Shown here piece after piece: positions 26,107 through 34,653 of a stretch of 64,000 nucleotides of DNA. The notes under the pieces are model-generated. The model worked only from the letters and a program-made list of their open reading frames with translations, made no database searches and was not told where the DNA came from. The stretch lies in assembly GCF_008065115.1 (NCBI RefSeq), contig NZ_CP042913.1:5653257-5717256 (forward strand), given 5' to 3'. Both the position numbers and the translations under genes were made by a program. The number at the start of each line of letters is the position of its first letter. Positions within the stretch are counted from its first letter, which is position 1. This stretch comes from Bythopirellula goksoeyrii. GTDB lineage: Bacteria > Planctomycetota > Planctomycetia > Pirellulales > Lacipirellulaceae.

Positions 26107-27564
26107 TCAGTAGATGGATTTCATAGACCAACAGGTTACTTTATTCACCTTGACGTCGGCTCCGTTGGCATACAGGGCAATATGCTGATTTTCGGGTTCG
26201 TATTCATGCCAGGCGACTGCGGCCTGGCGGTCATTGGCGAACACTTCAATCATCCCTTTGTCGATGAATATGCGTAACGTGAGGTCCTCGCCATCTTTCA
26301 GCCTAAAGGGTAGTTCAACATAATCCAGCGTGATCGTGTCGCGATCCGTACCCGATGCGATTTTGAACCCGTTTTCACCCTTTGCGTTGGCGAGAATGCG
26401 TAGCCCAAATTCGCTGGCCTGGGGAGCATCGAAGACAACTTCCAGCTCAATCGTGTCGCCCTCCATATCCTCCAGCACCTGGGTGTCCCCAGACTTAATG
26501 GTGATGTCCTCTACCTCTTTTTGATGGGTGCGAAGTTGGGTCAATTCTCTCAACGGCCTAATCTCTAGCATGCCGTCATCGTCAAGACTGAGTTCTCGGG
26601 GCAGCGATTGAATACCCGACTGAAGTTCTTCCATCAATCGGTCAAACTTCTTCGTCCGCGCAACACGCTGGTCGACGAATACCCCGGGTGTCGACCAGGC
26701 CCACATCACTCGGCGCCCATCAGGGGTGAGCAGCGATTCCGGCGCAAATAGATCCCACCCGGCCCAGTTCAGGAGGGCGTGATGATCTGGCAGGTATTGT
26801 CCGTCTTGGAAATCGCCCAAGTAATACCGGGCGCCCAGTCCATGGCTAATGCACAGCAGCATCCATTTGTCGCCGAGCTTAAACATGTTGGCGCAGGAAA
26901 CGTCTTCTTCCCTTGCCACGCCCAGGTCTGCGGGGAAATCCGGATGAAACAGTACGCCCTGGAAGAGCCAGTTCTTGAGGTCTTTCGAGGTGGCTATTGT
27001 CGGATCCTCTCCGCCACTGAGGGCGTAATAGGTGTCGCCTATGCGCCAGCAGTCGGGATCCCAGTGCCGCATGTCGGCCGGTTTGCCGTCGGCGGTTCTA
27101 GGTTCGACGGCCATGGGCTTCGTCCATTGGCTTAATGCATCATTTTTCGCGAATGCAATGTGGTTTCTATCGGAATCCGCGCCATGATAGATGATGGCCG
27201 CTTTGCCTTCTTTGGTGAGCAGCGCCGTACCGCTGAACATTCCGTGTCCCGCCAATGGGGGCGTCAATATCGTCTCCTGCCATTCCCAATGCACCATATC
27301 ATCACTGGTCACGTGTGCGAAGGAAGCGCCGTGACTCTGATAGATATAATGCAGGTGATATTTACCGCCGTAATAGATAGCGCAATTCGGATCCGCGGGA
27401 ACCGCCTTGCTTGGACCGGGGTGCGCCAGATGATAGGTCAACCAGGGTGCGGGAATCGGGTCCGGCATGGCGGGCGTTTCGATTTCGAAGGGCGCGGTGG
27501 CAAATCCAAGCACACAGAACTGCATCAGAAGAATCATGATCGACAACCTCTTTGTATCGTACAT
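26107..27564 (-). CDS. Secreted GH32 enzyme without accessory domains (class II)
   Basis: 485 residues from ATG 27564, which opens a signal peptide (MYDTKRLSIMILLMQF); starts further up fall in a direct repeat. It is a compact relative of the preceding class II enzyme: PADPNCAIYYGGKYHLHYIY, HWDPDCW and EEDVSCANMFKLGDKWMLL in the propeller, then LFAPESLLTPDGRRVMWAW and a GH32C domain ending WSMKSIY. Lacking the LamG domain, it starts almost directly at the propeller. Likely a fructosidase or related furanosidase acting on soluble fragments. It lies 66 bases from the GH127-type gene on the same strand when measured to its upstream repeat. Confidence 0.85.
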   Translation of the reverse strand: MYDTKRLSIMILLMQFCVLGFATAPFEIETPAMPDPIPAPWLTYHLAHPGPSKAVPADPNCAIYYGGKYHLHYIYQSHGASFAHVTSDDMVHWEWQETILTPPLAGHGMFSGTALLTKEGKAAIIYHGADSDRNHIAFAKNDALSQWTKPMAVEPRTADGKPADMRHWDPDCWRIGDTYYALSGGEDPTIATSKDLKNWLFQGVLFHPDFPADLGVAREEDVSCANMFKLGDKWMLLCISHGLGARYYLGDFQDGQYLPDHHALLNWAGWDLFAPESLLTPDGRRVMWAWSTPGVFVDQRVARTKKFDRLMEELQSGIQSLPRELSLDDDGMLEIRPLRELTQLRTHQKEVEDITIKSGDTQVLEDMEGDTIELEVVFDAPQASEFGLRILANAKGENGFKIASGTDRDTITLDYVELPFRLKDGEDLTLRIFIDKGMIEVFANDRQAAVAWHEYEPENQHIALYANGADVKVNKVTCWSMKSIY

Positions 27565-27581
27565 TTTCTGTTCTTGGTACG

Positions 27582-27617
27582 CCTGTGATTCCCGCATTGC
27601 CTGTGATTCCCGCATTG
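27582..27617. repeat. 18-bp tandem direct duplication at a gene 5' end
   Basis: CCTGTGATTCCCGCATTG occurs twice without a gap at 27582-27599 and 27600-27617, just upstream of the GH32 start at 27564. If an upstream in-frame start were used, the duplication would encode a repeated MRESQA unit. Confidence 0.85.
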
Positions 27618-27680
27618 TTAGTCTTCACTACGCCCGCAGCGGATAGAGAACATCACCTCGTCTTCTTCTTGCTCTGGCAG

Positions 27681-30014
27681 CTATTGAGCAACCACCTCGA
27701 TACTTGCCCAGTAGCCGGCCTCATCAGCCCAGCCATTAGCCAAGTTGGAAAGTGACAGCTTGGTTTTTTGCCCGGCAAAACTCGACAGGTCAACCTCCAC
27801 TTCCATCCATCCATCCGTCGAGGCTTCCTTGCCAATATCGGTTTCCTTTAGAAATACGCCGTTGCCTTTGATTAGCAGGGTCCAGTCGCCTTCAGGATGA
27901 TGGCCTACTACCAGCCGTAAAACCGGCTTGCCTTTCGGGACATCGACTTCGGCAAACAACTCGCATCCGATAGCTTCATTCAACGGATGTGTGACTAGGA
28001 CATTCTGCTTGCCATAGACTTCAGCGTTAATGCCAGGATTACTATCTTCCAGACAGTTCCTTGCGGACCATCCGGGGGCAAACTTTGCAACCTCTGCGCT
28101 GATGTCTATTGGCCGTGCTGCTCCCCGCACTCCCTCTATTCCGTGGTGTAGTGCGGCATATTCTGCTTTGGTCTGTCCGACGTCGGCAAAGGGCACAAGC
28201 GGGAATACCTTCTGATAGTCCCACTGCTGAACGGCGCAGGAGTAAATGACTGTTTTTGGCCACCAACCCTCTTTGGGGAGGCCGCCATGTGCTTTGATAG
28301 ATTCGTCAAGCGCAAGGACCTGCGGGCCGCGCACGAAGGCAACCATTTCCGATTCTGCATTCGTGTCGTCCACAAGGCGAACTTCAATGGGAATGGTAAC
28401 CTGAACCTTGTCGCCCGGAGTCCATTCTCTTTCAATCTCAACAAGACGATTATCCGATGCTGAGTAGGTCTTCCCATCTATAGAAGCCTGGAATCCTTCA
28501 GCCCACTCGGGCGCACGAAGTACAAGCGGGAAGCTCATGGCTTTCTCTGGATTTACTTCAATCTCGATGTCGCCATAGTCAGGATAATCTCCGCTCACAT
28601 TCAAAGTTACATCACCTTCAGCGCAGTGTAGAGCGTGCTTCCCGGGGATGTATTGAAGCAAAGCCGGCTTGCCGTTGAGCGTACCGGATGCATGAGCAGG
28701 AATCATGGCGATGCCACGCGGGATACTGCTCGAGCAGCAGGAAATGCCCGGCAGAGACGGGTCGTGGCTCGATTCGCCAAATCCCTTATATCCAATGAGC
28801 GGCGTGTAATAGGTCACTTCGCCGTCAAAGGGGGATTCAGCACCTGTGAGTGCGTTGTAGATGGTGCTTTCGAGCGCATCTGCATACTTGACCTCTCCAG
28901 TAAGCTCGAGGAGACGGGTGGTCAGTTGAAGCCAGGTAACGGTAACACAGCCCTCTGCACACTCACGGCCAGGACGCAAAAGGTGGTCCTCATCGAAATG
29001 CTCATTATAGCTGGTCGTACCCGTAATATAGAGACGGTTACTAGCAATATCATTCCACGCGTTTTTGCAGGCGGCAAGGTAACGTTCATCTGGATCGACG
29101 CGGTACAATTCAAGAAGTCCAACAAGATTTGACGTCATCTCATAGGCTTTTTTATTGGCCGTATCGAATACGCTTCCGTGATCCAAGAGGCTCTTCAGAA
29201 TTCCACTGCCCTCTTCTTTTGCTTCCGTTGAAGGGTCCTCTTTTCGATCCCAGGATTCGATGATGTAATGACAGAAGTCAAGGTAGCGCTGCTCGCCTGT
29301 TAACCGGTACAGTGTGGCCATGGGCTCGAGCACACTCGTGGCGGCCATGCCTTCATGGGCACTGGCACGCCGCAGGCTATTCCCCTTTACGACAAAAGTT
29401 TCATGGAGTAGATCGGCGGCGCGCTTACTTGCCTCGAGGGCTTTCTCGTCACCCGTTACTTGGTAGTACGAAAGCAAACCGATGAGGTTGTACTTGTGCA
29501 TCCAAACGTCCCAGATGGGGCCACGCCAATCCACGCCATCACCCTGGTAAAAGTGATCTTTCTCTACGTAGGTGCCGAGATATCCGTTGTCAAGCTGACA
29601 GGAGATAAGTTCTTTGACGGCGTACTCCATGCGCTGTTTGAGGCGATCATCGCCCGTGAAACTATAGGCATGGCTGGCGGCGTGGAGGAACTTCCCAATG
29701 TGCTCGCCCACCCACCACTGCACTCCCGGGCGATGTTTGAAAGGCTCCAGCAGCAAATCTAGATCCAGGGTGAGCAGACGTTTCTCCACGTTGATTTGCA
29801 TGCGATCGTGAAGCCAACTGTCGCTGTAGGTTGTTGCCTGGATGTCTGCCGGCTCAAACGTAAACGTCACCTTGTCCGCGATGGCGGGTTTGACAACATC
29901 CGCGGGCATTGCTTGTGCGACCGGTGTCCACGCCCTGAGCAAGGCGAACGCCACCAGTCCGATCCCTGCTGCTGATCCCCAGAGTTTTGCTACTGCCACA
30001 CTATTCGTTTTCAT
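27681..30014 (-). CDS. GH127-type beta-L-arabinofuranosidase, secreted
   Basis: 777 residues from ATG 30014 with AAAGGA upstream; the start at 30113 would overlap the next gene and hide the signal (residues about 8-35). The core is an (alpha/alpha)6 barrel of the DUF1680 family, seen in GGVQWWVGEHIGKFLHAA-like and QLDNGYLGTYV segments. The GH127 zinc-cysteine site is conserved: EGC (Glu 354, Cys 356) and the CC pair (426-427) in GISCCSSSIPR, matching the Glu/Cys/Cys-Cys ligands and cysteine nucleophile of HypBA1. It should release beta-L-arabinofuranose from glycans. It follows the family A gene by 73 bases and is probably cotranscribed with it. Confidence 0.85.
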   Translation of the reverse strand: MKTNSVAVAKLWGSAAGIGLVAFALLRAWTPVAQAMPADVVKPAIADKVTFTFEPADIQATTYSDSWLHDRMQINVEKRLLTLDLDLLLEPFKHRPGVQWWVGEHIGKFLHAASHAYSFTGDDRLKQRMEYAVKELISCQLDNGYLGTYVEKDHFYQGDGVDWRGPIWDVWMHKYNLIGLLSYYQVTGDEKALEASKRAADLLHETFVVKGNSLRRASAHEGMAATSVLEPMATLYRLTGEQRYLDFCHYIIESWDRKEDPSTEAKEEGSGILKSLLDHGSVFDTANKKAYEMTSNLVGLLELYRVDPDERYLAACKNAWNDIASNRLYITGTTSYNEHFDEDHLLRPGRECAEGCVTVTWLQLTTRLLELTGEVKYADALESTIYNALTGAESPFDGEVTYYTPLIGYKGFGESSHDPSLPGISCCSSSIPRGIAMIPAHASGTLNGKPALLQYIPGKHALHCAEGDVTLNVSGDYPDYGDIEIEVNPEKAMSFPLVLRAPEWAEGFQASIDGKTYSASDNRLVEIEREWTPGDKVQVTIPIEVRLVDDTNAESEMVAFVRGPQVLALDESIKAHGGLPKEGWWPKTVIYSCAVQQWDYQKVFPLVPFADVGQTKAEYAALHHGIEGVRGAARPIDISAEVAKFAPGWSARNCLEDSNPGINAEVYGKQNVLVTHPLNEAIGCELFAEVDVPKGKPVLRLVVGHHPEGDWTLLIKGNGVFLKETDIGKEASTDGWMEVEVDLSSFAGQKTKLSLSNLANGWADEAGYWASIEVVAQ

Positions 30015-30087
30015 AGTATTCCTTTCGTCTCTCGGTTGACCGTATCGCCTTATCGCCAAGCCGCTACGCTTGGCCTCTCTGTTACTT

Positions 30088-31836
30088 TTACATCCCCGCT
30101 GCATCTCGTCCAACAGTATCCGTGGGTCCAGTGAATCCCGGACCTCCGGCGCCCACGTATCCGTGACTTGCGCCGGAGGCGTCTGGGCTGACCCAGAAGG
30201 CGTAGAGCGAACCGTTGGTCAGATGGAACCGGAACCGAACGGGTTTGCCTGCGAGCGCCGCGAGGTCGTTGTTTTGCCAACTCACCTTCACAAGTGTTTT
30301 GTCGCCCGTGACCGCCGTGCAGTTCTTGACTGAAAACGGCTCGATTGCTTTGCCGTTTTCATCCAGCACTTCGACTTTCAACTCGCCCTCGGGGCAATCC
30401 ACATTGACGAACAGATGCTTGCCCTGAAAAGTTACTGGTCTCGTGGTGAGCGTTTCGGTGTTCGATTCCGCATCCATTGACGCGAAGCCGTCGCGACGCA
30501 GCATAGCCATGCCTGTTGAACCATCCTTGTCCCAACTATCGCCTTCACGTGGTTTGGCGTAACCACAGAAATAGAAGTACAACTTGTCACCCACGACCAG
30601 AGGCCCGCTGGCACACGATTGCACATTGCCAAACCGCCAGCTCTTTTCTTCCCAGGCACTGGATAGGAACCGCCCGCGATAGGGGCGGTCCCAGTGGAAA
30701 CCGTCTCGGCTGAATCCGAGCATAATATCATTGCGTTTTTGTAGGTTGAGTGGGCCGCAGTCTCCGTTCGTCGGCCCTTGCCAGATCGAGAATTGCCCGA
30801 TCATGATGCTCTCGTAAGGTGAAGCATCAAGGTTATATAATTGGGGGGCTATGTTCGAGAACCTTGAATCGGTATGGCGAACATCAAGGTCATCGGCACC
30901 AGTCCAGTTTACGGACTTCCCCCCAGCCTCACCACGATAGATCTTTTCTTTACCATTTTCGAACTCGATACGAGGTCCATTGAAAGTGACTTCCTTCATC
31001 ATCTCCGAAATAGTCGCACCTTCGATGTAAGAGCGTGCCCTGTCCTCAACTGGGCCTTCAGTCCGCTGACTAAGTACCCACACCTTGCGAAACGGGTTGT
31101 AAAAAGCCGTTGATCGGTCACCCCAGATGTCTACCTGCTCCTTCGGCTCGGACCAGTGAAGGCCATCAGGACTTGAACGGTAGACGAAAGACCAACCTGA
31201 ATCGTCCCAAGTAGATCCTGATGGACTTCGCCTGTTCACTGAGTGGGGATTCTCGGAGGCAAAGTATTTGAATCGTTCCCGGGGATCTTTGGCCGCGAGA
31301 TCCAGCATGACGGCAGAGGAGTCGAAGAAGCTGGGCTTGATCACGATGTTGGTGCCCGGCACGATGTCAAGTTCGGGCTTCTCCCAGTGGATGCCGTCCT
31401 CACTGCTAGCGTAGCGGGTGGAATGGGGTCGCGCGCCCGTATACCACAACTTGAAGAGCTCATCAGCCGGGTCGTAACATACCCCTCCACTGAAGGTCTT
31501 GGCGTACGATCCATATTTGTTTGACTCCCCGGGATTCCCCCGCTCGATCACGGGATTCTCCTGGCAATATTCGGGCTGATGAAAAGAACGCTGCAGCGTA
31601 GTTACTTCAATAAGGAAATCATCAACAAAGAGTTGGCGTCCCACATCAATAGGAATAACCTCAGGCGGATTCTCAAGGTAGGGAACCGGCATCGGGTCGC
31701 GTGAAATTGCACCATAATCCGGCGGCCATTGGTCCGGCAGTTCGATACCGTTGTAGAGCCTTTCCCCAGCACTCGCCGAACCAGCCGAAACCAGTAGTGC
31801 CAAGAACAGAAATGCTAACAATTTCCAGCTACTCAT
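30088..31836 (-). CDS. Secreted family A beta-propeller protein, copy 1
   Basis: 582 residues from ATG 31836, preceded by GGGGAGAAG; signal peptide ends near SAGSASAGE. Family A is defined here by three proteins in this window sharing YNGIELP-WPP at the start, DVGRQLFVDDFLIE, GG-CYDPAD-LFK-WYT, S-DGIHWEKPELD, WGDRST-FYNPFRKVWV, YESIM-GQFSIWQGP and a C-terminal beta-sandwich (HLFVNVDCPEGELKVEVLDE). The DGIHW-type repeats suggest a five-bladed propeller of the GH32/43/62/68 kind, with conserved acidic residues (VDD, YDP, WGDR) as candidate catalysts. I do not know a characterised member. It heads the minus-strand CAZyme run. Confidence 0.75.
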   Translation of the reverse strand: MSSWKLLAFLFLALLVSAGSASAGERLYNGIELPDQWPPDYGAISRDPMPVPYLENPPEVIPIDVGRQLFVDDFLIEVTTLQRSFHQPEYCQENPVIERGNPGESNKYGSYAKTFSGGVCYDPADELFKLWYTGARPHSTRYASSEDGIHWEKPELDIVPGTNIVIKPSFFDSSAVMLDLAAKDPRERFKYFASENPHSVNRRSPSGSTWDDSGWSFVYRSSPDGLHWSEPKEQVDIWGDRSTAFYNPFRKVWVLSQRTEGPVEDRARSYIEGATISEMMKEVTFNGPRIEFENGKEKIYRGEAGGKSVNWTGADDLDVRHTDSRFSNIAPQLYNLDASPYESIMIGQFSIWQGPTNGDCGPLNLQKRNDIMLGFSRDGFHWDRPYRGRFLSSAWEEKSWRFGNVQSCASGPLVVGDKLYFYFCGYAKPREGDSWDKDGSTGMAMLRRDGFASMDAESNTETLTTRPVTFQGKHLFVNVDCPEGELKVEVLDENGKAIEPFSVKNCTAVTGDKTLVKVSWQNNDLAALAGKPVRFRFHLTNGSLYAFWVSPDASGASHGYVGAGGPGFTGPTDTVGRDAAGM

Positions 31837-31859
31837 GACGCTTCTCCCCAGCTTCGTAA

Positions 31860-32132
31860 GTGGTTTCTTGCGCCGCAACGAATTACGCCATCCGCTGGCA
31901 AATCGAAATCTATTTTCGAACGTTAAAATCGGGGTGCCAAATTGAGAACAGGCTCTTCGAAACGTTGGAGCGACTTTTGAATTGTTTGAACGTGTACTCG
32001 ATCATCGCGGAGAAGATCATGTATCTATGCCAACTTGTCCGTGAGTGCCCGGTCCTCGACTGCGAAATCATCTTCGAACCGAGCGAATGGAAATTCGTCT
32101 ACGGCGTTTCGTCAATAGCTTCTATCGAGTAG
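31860..32132 (+). pseudogene. 3' remnant of an IS4/Tn5-type transposase
   Basis: The 90 codons read NYAIRWQIEIYFRTLKSGC, QIENRLFETLERLLNCLNVY, SIIAEKIMYLCQLVRECPVL then CEIIFEPSEWKFVYG. This is the C-terminal part of IS50/Tn5-type IS4 transposases, containing the Y-x2-R-x3-E-x6-K-like region with the last catalytic Glu (QIEIYFRTLKSG). The first two thirds of the transposase, including both catalytic Asp, are missing, so it is inactive. Its 3' end lies inside repeat R1, copy c. Confidence 0.85.
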
Positions 32133-32334
32133 CCGTTTTGAATCCGTATCGGCGTCGTGCGGCGTATCAGGATTTTCGTTCGCCAATGCCTGCGAGGTTC
32201 AATCCAGTGCGTCTAAGATAAAGAAGACGCCAATCCGGGGCGCACGAATGCGTCCAAAAATATGCGCGCAATGTTGAATTGGGGTGCCCATGGTCGTACG
32301 GAACTCACGGTTCGCCGACAAAGCGACTGGGCGC
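32104..32334 (-). repeat. Dispersed repeat R1, copy c (attached to transposase tail)
   Basis: Reverse complement of copy a (13174-13403), including CAATTCAACATTGCGCGCAT in one orientation, GGCATTGGCGAACGAAAAT and GATACGGATTCAAAACGGCT. Because it begins within the last codons of the transposase remnant, it defines the repeat as the 3' flank of that insertion sequence. Confidence 0.75.
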
Positions 32335-32489
32335 TGCAATGCGCCATCGCTGAGATACAACGCCACGGACTTGCGAATTTTGCCATTAGCCAGGATTATT
32401 GATGCTGGCGAATGTGGGATAGCCGTATTGGTAGAAGACCCCGATTCCAAGAACTGAAGTTGTAGAGGTTAGAGCAGGAGACAGACGCC

Positions 32490-33656
32490 ATGGCTTCGAA
32501 AACGCGAAGGTCTGACTTCCTAAGATTCACCGTAGTTGTGATTTTCGTGGCGGCATTCGCTGTCGGCGTCAATGCAGAGGAGAATCCCATCGTCGGCACG
32601 TGGGAGCTGACGTCGGTTTGGAGGAAGGGGGAGCAGAAGGGAAAGCACATCGTCTCCATGAATCCGGACCTCACGGGGACCGTCAAGGACTTGGAGGTCG
32701 GTTGGACGTCGAAACTTCGGAACGTCAAGTCGGAAGGCGGCGCGGTGAGCTTCAGCTTTTTCTACGGTGAAACCGAAGAGTATGAGATCGGCTTCAGAGG
32801 CACGCTCGTCGACGACCAGATCAAAGGAAGATTCACCATAGCGGGGAAGCACGCTGTTGTCATCGGCGCCCCTCTCTCCGCGGCCGAGGCAGAAGCAGCG
32901 TCTGCCCAGCAGGCGTCAGCCCGACGATCGGTGTTCGATTGCTACGAGGCGCGGAGCTTCACGAGTTCAGAGGGCAACACGCTGCCGTATCGATTGTTTG
33001 TTCCTCGAGATTACAACCCAGATAAGCAATATCCGATCGTACTCTTTCACCATGGTGGCGGAGGAGCCGGCAGTGACAACCGGCGCAACCTCGAAAGTGC
33101 CTGCGTGCGAGAATGGATTCTGCCGGAAGTGCAGGCGAAGAATCCGTGCTTCATCGTTGCACCTCAATTCCCCGACAAGGAGACCTTTCGCAGTAGAAGC
33201 ACTGAGTCAGCGACCGAGTTCATGAACGTCATTTTCCGGACCATGCATGAAATTCTCGACAGTCTGGAAACGGAGTTTTCCATCGACAAGAGCCGCGAAT
33301 ATGTGACGGGCCTGTCATTTGGAGGCGAATGCGTCTGGATGTCCATTGTCGAACGGCCGGATCGGTTTGCTGCGGCTGTGCCGATTTGCGCAACCGACGG
33401 GATCATCGGCATGGCCGCCGCCGAACGAGCAACGAAATTCGCCCAGTTGCCAGTTTGGATATTCCACGGCAATGCGGACGACACGGTGCCGGTAGATTCC
33501 TCGCGAAAGACGGTCAAAGCGTTGCGGGACACCGGCGGAAACCCAAAGTACACGGAGTACCCCGGCGTCGACCACTACAGTTGGGACAGAGCCTACCGGG
33601 ATCCGGGCCTGATTGAATGGTTGTTCGCTCAGTCCCAATCGCAAAGCCCGCGGTGA
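32490..33656 (+). CDS. Secreted esterase, feruloyl-esterase/PHB-depolymerase-like
   Basis: 388 residues; ATG 32490 follows AGGAG. Signal peptide residues 1-30 (VAAFAVGVNAEEN). Residues 31-125 form a small beta-domain (NPIVGTWELTSVWRKG, lipocalin-like). Residues 145-385 are an alpha/beta-hydrolase with oxyanion region FHHGGGGAGSDN, nucleophile elbow GLSFGG, catalytic Asp in GNADDTVP and His in VDHYSW. Such enzymes cleave acyl groups from plant polysaccharides or short polyesters. In this neighbourhood of furanosidases, a role in deacylating arabinofuranosyl side chains is plausible. It stands alone downstream of the transposase remnant. Confidence 0.8.
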   Translation: MASKTRRSDFLRFTVVVIFVAAFAVGVNAEENPIVGTWELTSVWRKGEQKGKHIVSMNPDLTGTVKDLEVGWTSKLRNVKSEGGAVSFSFFYGETEEYEIGFRGTLVDDQIKGRFTIAGKHAVVIGAPLSAAEAEAASAQQASARRSVFDCYEARSFTSSEGNTLPYRLFVPRDYNPDKQYPIVLFHHGGGGAGSDNRRNLESACVREWILPEVQAKNPCFIVAPQFPDKETFRSRSTESATEFMNVIFRTMHEILDSLETEFSIDKSREYVTGLSFGGECVWMSIVERPDRFAAAVPICATDGIIGMAAAERATKFAQLPVWIFHGNADDTVPVDSSRKTVKALRDTGGNPKYTEYPGVDHYSWDRAYRDPGLIEWLFAQSQSQSPR

Positions 33657-33923
33657 TGCGATTGGCAATGGCGTTGTAGCGTGCGTGTGCATGGAGAATC
33701 GTCTATCGATTACAGACAAGGTCAATCCACCATCCAGTCCAATCATCCCCGTGCCTTGGTGATTGGGCTCTCCAAGTTGACATGGAAACCGTTCCGCGAT
33801 AGCTTTGTCGGCAACGCACGGTCTGCTCAAAACGTGCAGCCATCTCGTCCTGTCTCTTGTCCTGGCTAGGGCCCGCGAGGCAGCTCGGTTTCTCTAAGTC
33901 ACTGACCAAGGAGTTTCAGAAAA

Positions 33924-34385
33924 ATGTTGCATTCGAAAGCGAGTTTACGTCTGAAGTCGCAACGGCAGCGCCTTGTCGTCTTGCCGACGTTAGTGGTCGT
34001 GATGGTTGCGTCGGCGACCTTGCTGATGGGGTGCGGCGGGGCAAAGGGCTCGGCGAATACCGCCCACTTGAAAGGCAAGATCACCCTGGATGGACAACCA
34101 ATTCCGTCCGACGCCTCCGGTTCGATTACCTTCAAGCCGACCCGCAGCGGCCAGGGACGGACAACCTTCTCGACGATCGACGACGGCGTGTACGATTCGC
34201 CCGACACGCCCAAAGGACCGGTGAAAATCTATCTCTCGATCCAGCAACCAACCGGAAGGATGATCAGTGAGGATGGGGGATCTGAGTCCGCCGAAATGCG
34301 CAGTCTGGTTCCGGCCAGCTACGCTGGCGGCATCGACATGGAGATCGCAGAGGACAATCTGAACCTGGACTTCGATCTGAAGTAG
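33924..34385 (+). CDS. Small planctomycete lipoprotein
   Basis: 153 residues with a long basic N-terminus, a hydrophobic helix and a lipobox (ATLLMGC), followed by a transthyretin-like beta domain (LKGKITLDGQPIP, GSITFKPTRSGQG, GPVKIYLSIQQPTG). AAGGAG lies upstream of ATG 33924. Such lipoproteins usually accompany DUF1559 genes, as here (34654) and at 60930. The last 30 codons are duplicated at 13060. Its function is unknown; a periplasm-facing binding or structural protein is likely. Confidence 0.8.
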   Translation: MLHSKASLRLKSQRQRLVVLPTLVVVMVASATLLMGCGGAKGSANTAHLKGKITLDGQPIPSDASGSITFKPTRSGQGRTTFSTIDDGVYDSPDTPKGPVKIYLSIQQPTGRMISEDGGSESAEMRSLVPASYAGGIDMEIAEDNLNLDFDLK

Positions 34386-34403
34386 CCAGGACGAAGGGAC
34401 CGC

Positions 34404-34559
34404 GCGCCCAATCGTTTGGTCCGCAAACCGTGAGTTCCCTACGACCACTGGTATCCCAATTCAACATTGCGCGCATATTTATGGACGAATTCGTGCGACT
34501 CGGATTGGCATCTTCGTTATCTTGGACGTACTGGATCGAACTTCGCAGGCATTGGCGAC
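34404..34559 (+). repeat. Dispersed repeat R1, copy b
   Basis: Same segment as copy a: CGCCCAATCG, AACCGTGAGTTCC, CAATTCAACATTGCGCGCAT, GGCATCTTCGTTATCTT and CTTCGCAGGCATTGGCGA. As in copy a, it directly follows the end of the lipoprotein gene, and it runs straight into repeat T. Confidence 0.75.
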
Positions 34560-34653
34560 TGAGTCATCCGCATGCGAAATAACTTTTCCTTTGATCCTGA
34601 TCCCGAATAACTTTTCCTTTGATCCCCTTGAGTTGGCATAGGAGGGCTACATC
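34557..34653 (+). repeat. Mosaic repeat T, copy b (downstream half only)
   Basis: Carries GACTGAGTCATCCGCATGCG, then two tandem AATAACTTTTCCTTTGATCC boxes, then CTTGAGTTGGCATAGGAGGG, CTACATC and the GTG start of the DUF1559 gene. The hairpin and TTGTCTTGG units of the full repeat are absent. The palindrome is degraded by one missing G. GGAGG here is the ribosome binding site. Confidence 0.7.

Noticed and set aside
18416-31836. Bacteroidetes-type polysaccharide utilisation locus with SusC/SusD
   Set aside because: No TonB-dependent receptor, SusD-like lipoprotein or hybrid two-component regulator is encoded, so that label does not apply.
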